Shown: piece by piece, positions 56,890 through 64,000 of the stretch | How the letters are laid out: each line of letters begins with the position of its first letter | How positions within the stretch are numbered: the stretch's first letter is position 1 | Origin: Lagopus muta | Taxonomy: Eukaryota > Chordata > Aves > Galliformes > Phasianidae | Assembly (NCBI RefSeq): GCF_023343835.1 | Contig: NC_064437.1 | Span: 48,930,972-48,994,971 of the forward strand | Reading direction: 5' to 3' | Length of the DNA: 64,000 nucleotides | Program-made: the position numbers and the translations under genes | Notes under the pieces: generated by a model | What the model saw: only the letters and a program-made list of their open reading frames with translations | Databases searched by the model: none | Told to the model about the DNA's origin: nothing

Positions 56890-59747
56890 AAGATTTAGGC
56901 AGTGTAAATTAAGGCTCAGACTGAGTTAGCATATGGGTTAGCATGTATAACTAATTACTTATTAATGGGCTTATACTGTCCTTATGGGTCTGCCAACATT
57001 AATTATTGTGGTTTCTCCCTAACCCAGTTCCATCAGAAAGATGCAGGTAAGTTTAAGCACTTACTATGATGACTTTCATTCTGTGCTGTTTCTACGGAGT
57101 CAGGCTAGGAAGTCCAAAGGGGCCAGTAAGATCTAGAGTGAGAAGATGGGGCAGTAAGACTAAGCCAGAAAACTGCTGGGCACTAGCCTCCTGACTGGCT
57201 TGGCAGCAATCAGCACAGCATGTATAATTGCAGCTTCAGAGTGACCTGTTTTGTTCTTGCTTCACTCAGTCCCTTAGCCAAAATTGCACTCACAAGCTAA
57301 AATCAAAGAAACTATACCAAGGGATGGATCTGATTTAACAAAATTGTTTTCTAAATTGATTTAAATTGGTGTTCAAACTGTGTGCACTGCTTCCTTCAGT
57401 GACAGATGTATGATTTTACCTCTTCCTATTCCTGGTAACTGTGCAGAGCTGAGCCACCTGAGAGGAAACAGGCTCGTGCCTCTCCATAGCTGGGCACTTA
57501 CACAAAAACTGAGCCAACTTTTCATAACATAATTGTCAGTGACGTTTCAATTAAGAGCCTTGGGTGACTTTCTGCTACCAGACTAAATCATATGGTACTT
57601 AGAGAAGCATCATTTTATTTGCAACAGAGTACATTTTCCTTTACTGGTGCACGATATTTGGTCCTGGCAGTGTCTCTTTAAAACTCAACATTTCAGGAGA
57701 AGCGGATTCTTCATTTTATTTCTATTTGCTTGGCACTTTGAACCTTTGTAACACAGCTACCTTCAGGCTTTCTCCTTCTGCAGCTGAGTGTCAACAGCAT
57801 AAGCAGTTTTGGGGGGAGCGAGGTCTGACTGCCTTGTGTAGAAAATATTCGGCCTTACTGTCCTCTCGTTTAATGAAAGAATCATTTCTTATGCTAAAAG
57901 AAATGTAAAAATTGGTGCGTTATGGGGATTAGCTAATGTGTCTGCATTAAACATTGAATCTTATGGCTCTCAACAGAAGCATTAGGATCAGCAACCTTGC
58001 CTTAGATGTGAAAGCACTGAAAAATAAAAACCCAAATACTTACCTGTGATTTCAGCATGTGCAGTTTCCAATGATGAATGATACTGCAGGTGCTAGGTAC
58101 ATTTATTGCTTTTTATGAATAACGCATATTAAGTCTGCAGGGTTGAGAGGGTAGATTTTTTTTCGTCTGGTATTGAAATCTTGTCTCAAAACCTTTGACC
58201 TATGATTGAAAGCTGGGTGATATGATGTTTCCACACTGAAGCTCACTGCAGGGAAAGGCTGATAGTTGTCAGTTGTTCTGAGAGTTAATGGAGGCATTAA
58301 AAATGTAGCAGCTTACTGGGGAGAAAGCAGGGTGGGTAGGGAATGTGTGTTAGTAGCATATGCTGTAACTGGACTGTAAGTGGTCTCCACACATTCATGA
58401 ATGATGGCTGACCTCTACTCTGCTAGGGCACATGTGTGCATGTCCATCATGGCAACGCACTCTGAACTTACTGCATGAGAGGCTCTTGGGAGCGTAACCC
58501 CTGTATCTATCTCCAAATATAGCTCTGCTGGGCTGCAATATAAGGCAGTGGGGAGAGCTGTGGGATTGAGTAGCCGTTTGGAAACTGCACTGCAGTGATA
58601 TCCACCAAGATCCCTATGCCTGGTTGGTGACCTTCTTTGCTAAGAGCCAAATGTCTGCAGCTTGTAAAAGAAAAAGATGCCTCTGAATGCCTTTCCACTT
58701 TTAAAGGTTCCCCAGTGCCGGCTCAGCAGAGCAAGTGAAACCCATGGCAGTGCGTACTGTACTCGTACTGTATCAATGTATGCAGCCATACATCTGGACA
58801 GGGAGGCATGCCCCAAGCAGGGGGCTGGGAATTATTCCTGGAAATGCCTCTGACTTAGGGTTAGATCTTTGACCTGAGCCAAACTGCTAACTAGGAACTG
58901 TTTCAAAGCCAGTAGTTTTGAAAATGATGCCAGTTAGCCCCTCTCTGTCTTGGTGTCCACCCTTATAAGTCCTTTATAAAAATGAACTGCATCAGAATCC
59001 TTTGAGGAAAATTTCCTATTACAGAAACAATGAATAAGAATTATAGAAACAATTCAGTTGTCTCTGTGAAATTCTAGGGATTTGATCATTATCACTTGAC
59101 TGCAATTTTGTTTGTCCTGCAGATACAGCAAAGAACAAATCAACTGAAGTATGTATTTATTTTTTTTAACGTTGAGAATGAAAATGATATATTGCTGTCT
59201 TTTAAAAGAAAATTAAAACTTTAACTCTAAGGTGTGTGTAATAAAATGGCACTTTAATTCTCTAGTGTGCCATGAAGACTTCTTCTGTTAATTTATTCTT
59301 TTATTTTCATTTTTTGTGCTTCGTGTAATATTCTGAAGTTATTAATGTGGCAATATATTTGACCACAAAAACCTGCCTTGTGTTGTTAGACTGTGAATTA
59401 ACTCCACAAATAGAAGGCATTTCTGAATTCAAGGCAAATAGATCATGCTTTGGATAAAATCATTAGCAACATGACAGATGTGCAAGGGCTTCTAGGGAAG
59501 CATAAGCACCTTGAGTATTTGTAGCATCAAGACCTGAATTCACCAATACTAGGCTAGGTTGCAGGTACCCGCAAATAACTTTCCTAATCTGTGCATAAGA
59601 ATTTGTAGGACATCTCCTGCACTTATGGTACAGCTTCCACAGAATGCAAATTAGCTGACATAATTTCATTATTTTCTATCTGTGTGCACTGGCAGTGAAT
59701 GACTAATTCATTGAAAAAAGAAGCAAAGAGTTTTTATGTCAGGGTTA
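56890..59747. other. Non-coding, one candidate microexon
   Basis: No confident gene. The candidate 40-bp minus-strand exon at 58,035-58,074 is listed separately. AT-rich blocks at about 57,540-57,680 have the texture of conserved non-coding DNA. Confidence 0.4.
58035..58074 (-). CDS. Weak candidate 40-bp microexon
   Basis: The minus strand shows acceptor acctagcacctgcag and an excellent donor ATCACAG|GTAAGTA only 40 bp apart. Two frames are open; one reads YHSSLETAHAEIT plus one base (phase 0 to 1). A phase-1 end would be compatible with the phase-1 exons at 37-36 kb, 20 kb downstream on the same strand, but there is no direct evidence of a link. Strong paired splice sites are the only support. 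Confidence 0.2.
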
Positions 59748-60750
59748 TCATAGACTTGTAAATTGATATTATTGTTTGAGTTAGAAGGGACCATTAAAGG
59801 CCATCTAGTCCAACTCCCATGCAATGAACAGAACCACCTACAGCTCAACCATGTTGCTTAGAATCCCATCCAGCCTGACCTTGGATGTCTTCAGGGACAG
59901 GACATCAACCACATCACTGGGCAACCTGTTCCAGTGTTTCACTACTCCTATTGGAAAAAACTTTTTCCTTATATCCAATCTAAATGTCTCTTTTAATTTG
60001 AAACCATTTCCCCTTGTCCTATCACAGCAGACCCTTCTAGCCCTCCTGTAGTCACTGAAAGGCCACCCTCAGGTCTCCCCAGAGCCTTCTCTTCTCCAGG
60101 CAGAACAGCCCCAGCTCTCTCAGCCTGTCCTCATAGGAGAGGTGTTCCATTCCTTGTATCATTTTTGTAGCCCTCCTCTGGACACACTCCAACAGGTCCA
60201 AGTTTCTCCTTTACTGAGGACTCCACATCTGGATGAAGTACTCCAGATGAGGCCTCACCAGTGCAGAGCAGAGGGGCAGGATCACGTACCTCACTCCACT
60301 GGCCACCATTCTTTTGATGTAGCTCAGGATACAGTTGGCTTTCTGTGCTGCGAGGGTACATTTCTGGCTCATGTCCATACTGCCATCCACCAGTACACCA
60401 TTATTTTCAGTAGGACTATGCTCTATCCTTACATCCCTCCAGCTTGTAATGTTAGTGGAGGTTGCCACTACTCAGGTGCAAAACTTTGCACTTGGGTTTG
60501 TTGAACCTAATTAGGTTCACTTGGGCCCACTGCTCAGCCTGTCTAGGTCTCTCTGGATGGCATCCTGTCCCTCAGGCCTGTCAACAGCACCATATATTTT
60601 GGTGTCATCCTCTAACTTGCTGAGGGTTCACTCAATCTCACTGTTGATGCCGTTGATGAAGTTGTTAAAGAGCATCAATCCCAGTACAGAGCCACCACTC
60701 ATCACTGATCTTCATTGAGCTATTGACCACTAATCCCTGAGTAGTGATTA
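59748..60750 (-). mobile_element. CR1 LINE, about 1 kb, including damaged reverse-transcriptase core
   Basis: The longest CR1 copy here, in minus orientation. From its 3' end it runs through the 3' untranslated region, the ORF2 C-terminus (MSQKCTLAAQKANCIL and [16 protein letters not shown] are visible) and on into the reverse-transcriptase palm. In the palm the segment normally reading TLSKFADDT appears as TLSKLEDDT (60,601-60,624), directly preceded in the protein by an in-frame TGA (plus-strand tca at 60,628-60,630). The VPQGSVLGP motif has lost about 10 bases at about 60,690. It is therefore inactive. It is truncated at about 60,750. Confidence 0.95.
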
Positions 60751-61189
60751 ATATCATGCACTGGGAATGTATATTTAAGGATATCATGGACAAGCTAAAG
60801 TAGGTGGTAAATTCCACAAATGGTCTCAGGAGTTGCTGAGGCCTCAACTTGGTGATGGATGCAGTACATGCTCTTGCGTTGGAACTTCTTGGAACAGAAC
60901 TAAAAGGAACAAAGATTTCAAAGACACTTTGCTGAAGTGTATTGCTTTGTTAGCTTTGATGTCTGCCTCTCCATGCTGGTAGGATAGACTCATGACTCTG
61001 AAATGTCTGTTTTATGCTCAGCAGTCAGAAAGACAAACAGAAGATTGGGAAAGCAATCAAGAATCATACTGTGTTGCCACAAATCCTTTCTGAATACTAA
61101 CTGTGGTTATTGCTGTCACCTCAAGAAGGATGCAAGAATATGCAAGAATAGATTAGAGAAGAAAGAAAGAGCAGAAATTGAGAAGTCAC

Positions 61190-61209
61190 TTTTTTTTTTT
61201 TTTTTTTTT
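61190..61209. repeat. Poly(T) run
   Basis: A T20 homopolymer following a purine-rich stretch (gaagaaagaaagagcag). No retrocopy was recognised on the minus strand next to it. Confidence 0.9.
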
Positions 61210-63000
61210 CCTCCATGAAAACTGATTAAATAACTTCAACTCTTCATCTTAGAAGAAAGATAATTGATGGGATGAGCTGTTACCATTTCTCACAGTTTAG
61301 GAGCTACAAACCACAAAGTGAATACCGGTGGAAAGATAATTCTGGCCAGAGTCAGAGGCAAGCTATTTTTTTCTGTTGTTTTTGGGAGTTACTACATAAT
61401 AGAGTTTGCATGGAGGAGAATGTTTCTCAGATACCAAACTGCCAATGGCCACATCTCATAGCTGTTGATTTTTCACCCTTTTTCTAGACTGTGCTGGTCA
61501 GACTGCTGGCTCCAGGCTGTTGTGTGAGCATTACCTTACCTCCAAGCTCTCAGACACTTGGCACATGCAGGAGTGAGATCAGTTAGTGTTGTCTTAGGCT
61601 GCACAGGGGCAGGCTGTACAGCTCTGGCCCTTTGTTGGATTTCTTCTGGAGAAGAATGAGGTGCAGTTAAGGTCAGCTCTTCATTAGAATGAATGAAGAG
61701 CTGAGCCATGACTGCTCAGCCCCCCATGGCATCCTGGCAGACAGCTAGTGGCCTGGCCATGGCTCTCCTTTGCCCTGCCTCAGCAAACCAAGAGCCAAGG
61801 ACATATGCTCTCCATAGCTGTCAAAAAACAGTGAAAGGAAGCAGACCTAAATGCAGTTGTCTTTCTAGGTGAAAGCAGGGTTTGCTGTCATTCTTGTCAG
61901 CAACAGGCTCTGCTGGAAGGCCCCGCAGGCACCTGATTACATCAGGGCGGGGAGTTGGGGTCATGCTGTCATACTGTGACACAGCAGCATAGCTGGCAGG
62001 GAAGGAGACTGACTGCTCCGGCAGGGTTCCCATTCGAGGGTATGTATATATCTCTTCTATTCATCTCTCTGGTTAAAATGCTGCTTCCTGCTTGACTTTG
62101 AAGTGAGATACAGCATTCTGTACTTATGTGACCTTGTTGTGATGCTCCATCTTGCTCAGATTTGCTAACAGATTCTGTGTCCACCCCCACTGCACTGCAA
62201 TGATCAGGAAAGACACTCAGGCATGAAAGCAAAAGCTCTCAGCAATGCCAGCCAACAGTACTGTGCTTGACTATGTTCAAAGAATTTACAGGGCACTAGG
62301 CAGGCCCACATCTTCCTTGTTGTGCTGAGGAAGTCAAAGTGAGGGGACGTACAGGCGAGTGCCTAATTCATTTGTTTAACACTCTTTTTCTGATCCTGAG
62401 CAATCTTACTCTGTTCATATTTCCTGCCAGAGAGAATTTGCTGGTAGCCAAGAGAAATAGGATCAGACCCGCAGAGTTTCGAAGCCAGAAAACCAGTGAT
62501 TGCTGCTGTTTCATCTTTCCTTTCCTTGTTTTTGTAAGACTTTCCCAGTACCCCCACTCCCTTTATATTCCTTCTCCTCTTAGACACCTTTCCTTTGTAT
62601 TTCCTGGCTGTGGAAGTGCTGGATCTTGGTCCCTTACTGGGGCTGTGGCTCTGCCACCCCTCCTCCTCTGTTTCAGGAGGTTTCTGGAGTTCTGGAGGAA
62701 CTGACCCCTTGGGGCTGTGATTCCTCCCGTGGGTAGAAAGGCATTTCAGACCTCCTAGAGCCCTACACTGATGAGGAAGGCAGCCTAAGTGGCCAGCTTA
62801 ATCGTGTAAAAGGCCAGGGCTGAGTGTGATTAATTCCAGCCATTGAATCTCATCTTTGTGCTCTTATGGGATGTTTTGTACTAGAGCTTTTCTCTCCCTC
62901 TTATCACTGATTGTGAACCATCCGTGCATTCAAATGCTGAAAGTGTTCTTGAGTGTCTTTGTCCCCTGAGGCTGAACTGCTGCAGTCCTGTCATCTCCCA

Positions 63001-63300
63001 GTATTAATAATAATAATATATTCTATTTATAGAGCTTCAAAGTTTCCCATCCACCTTTGGGATAGAACATACCAACAGTTAGATAGTGCACAGCAACCCT
63101 AAACAACAACTTAAGACAGATGAGTGCATCCAGTTGAAGCTGAATATGAGATTTCATTTGGCAGAATTTAATTGCAAAAGTTATTAATTATTATTGTTGT
63201 TGTTTATGTAGCTCCAGACTCGAGAGCAATAGGCACTTTCTAAATACTACCAATAGGTAGACAAAAGCACAAAGGCATTATGATCATATCAAAGTAATTT
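63001..63300. repeat. Possible ancient amniote repeats
   Basis: Two segments (about 63,005-63,100 and 63,178-63,300) start with TTATTATTATT/AATAATAAT tracts followed by ctatttatagagcttcaaag and gtttatgtagctccagactcgagagcaataggcact. Both resemble the heads of old amniote SINE/LINE-tail repeats that read 'tttatatagcgcttt' and 'tagcacctagaggcc...gtgctaggcact'. The resemblance is weak and the family is unassigned. Confidence 0.3.
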
Positions 63301-63594
63301 GCAGAAGGCAGAATGTGCTAATAAAAATCCTCCCTTAGAGATTTTCCCATCTAGGACTCAGCTTAATCTGATGAATCGTCCATAATGCTAGAATCTGGAC
63401 TCTTTTCCTGACTTTTCTATTGGTTCTTATTGTAACCTTTGCTATATAGTTTAGTTGCTTTGAATCTAAATCACATCTACACAAGCATGTTGCAGCCATT
63501 CAGCAAAAGAAATCATCTGATACAAGTATTTAATATAAATCTCTACGTGTTTTGCAGAATGGTTTAATTTAAATTGACAACTGTTGATTTCTTT

Positions 63595-63660
63595 GGTTGG
63601 GGTTTTTGTTTGGTTTGGGGTTTTGTTTGTTTTGTATGTTTGGTTTTGGCTTGTTTTTGT
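63595..63660. repeat. G/T-rich simple repeat
   Basis: A degenerate (GTTTG)/(GGTTTT) tract about 65 bp long. It has telomere-like composition but no perfect TTAGGG units. Confidence 0.85.
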
Positions 63661-64000
63661 CTTAAGATACAGGACTGGGTGTACCTGGGGTGTGGCTCTA
63701 AAGATCATCACTACTGAGTGTGATGTTAGGTGCTTGCTAACTGTGGTACTGGCCACAGTAGAAACCCCTAAGATAACTGGTGAGTACTGTTAAAATCTCA
63801 TGAATAGATAAGAGACTTTACAAACTAATGTGACTCACATCATGAGTGAAATGAAGGATTGTGTGAATGCAGTTGGATTTTTCATAGGCAACAGAAATGG
63901 TAGAGTCATGAAAGGTGCAAAGAAAAATGTGGATCCTGACACTGGAATTGACGAGTATCCAAAGTCAAAGAATGTAAAAATACTGCTGTTTAAATAACAT

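Larger units (their letters stand above)
60751..64000. other. Non-coding, with ancient-repeat-like segments near 63 kb
   Basis: No confident exon. It contains a T20 run at 61,190-61,209. At 62,339-62,704 a plus-strand frame of 121 codons has hydrophobic stretches but no recognised family. A (GTTTG)-rich tract lies at 63,595-63,660. The segments at 63,000-63,110 and 63,178-63,300 are listed separately as possible ancient repeats. Confidence 0.4.

Noticed and set aside
62339-62704. 121-codon plus-strand frame with hydrophobic stretches
   Set aside because: Hydrophobicity follows the T/C-rich composition. No start context, splice sites or family resemblance.
63584-63793. Plus-strand frame very rich in Val, Phe, Trp and Leu
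   Set aside because: Encoded by the G/T simple repeat at 63,595-63,660; a composition artefact.
1-64000. CRISPR arrays, bacterial operons, rRNA or functional tRNA genes
   Set aside because: No spaced direct-repeat arrays, no ribosome-binding-site gene runs and no complete tRNA or rRNA structure were seen. The sequence is clearly vertebrate nuclear DNA.

Overview
The window is vertebrate nuclear DNA, and the repeats point to a bird, most likely a galliform such as chicken. It carries several CR1 LINE pieces with the avian CR1 3' end, a solo LTR with an avian alpharetrovirus (EAV/ART-CH/ALV-like) promoter-R-U5 layout, and no Alu- or L1-type mammalian repeats. Most of the 64 kb is non-coding. 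It is AT-rich to moderately GC-rich, and almost every open frame in it is short and probably due to chance. Genes are broken into small exons here, so the gene calls rest on splice sites, codon phase and protein features, not on long ORFs.

Left part (1-5,000): a sharp CpG island (about 4,380-5,000) holds a minus-strand first coding exon, 55 bp long, that encodes a signal peptide and ends in a phase-1 donor. This looks like the 5' end of a secreted or membrane protein gene that runs left out of the window. The 4 kb to its left would be its first intron. From 5 to 34 kb I see no confident gene. The region holds CR1 fragments (8.85, 19.66-20.33, 21.65 and 31.92 kb), a tRNA-Ser-like half near 16.8 kb, and a run of minus-strand ORFs at 14.6-16.0 kb that may be decayed coding DNA.

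Centre (34.4-42.0 kb): this is the most interesting stretch. On the minus strand a chain of phase-compatible exons looks like a type I membrane receptor: a signal-peptide exon (41,943-41,997), a 48-bp stalk exon (37,382-37,429), a 111-bp transmembrane exon (36,602-36,712) and a 25-bp juxtamembrane exon (35,303-35,327). Two competing last exons are both in the right phase. One lies antisense inside the retroviral LTR. The other overlaps or adjoins an LTR-like repeat and carries an ITSM-like TxYxxV motif. I could not find the extracellular-domain exon. Inside this putative gene, on the plus strand, lies a frameshifted copy of a TMPRSS2-like serine protease C-terminus with its introns removed. 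That is probably a retropseudogene, a class regarded as scarce in birds.

Right part (42-64 kb): no confident gene. It holds two longer CR1 copies (56.49-56.89 and 59.75-60.75 kb, the second with a visibly broken reverse-transcriptase segment), a perfect RFX X-box palindrome at 45.53 kb, simple repeats including a T-run/G-run junction at 54.2 kb, a candidate 40-bp microexon at 58.0 kb and probable ancient repeats near 63 kb. All exon calls need transcript evidence. All repeat family names are from recognition, not from a database search.
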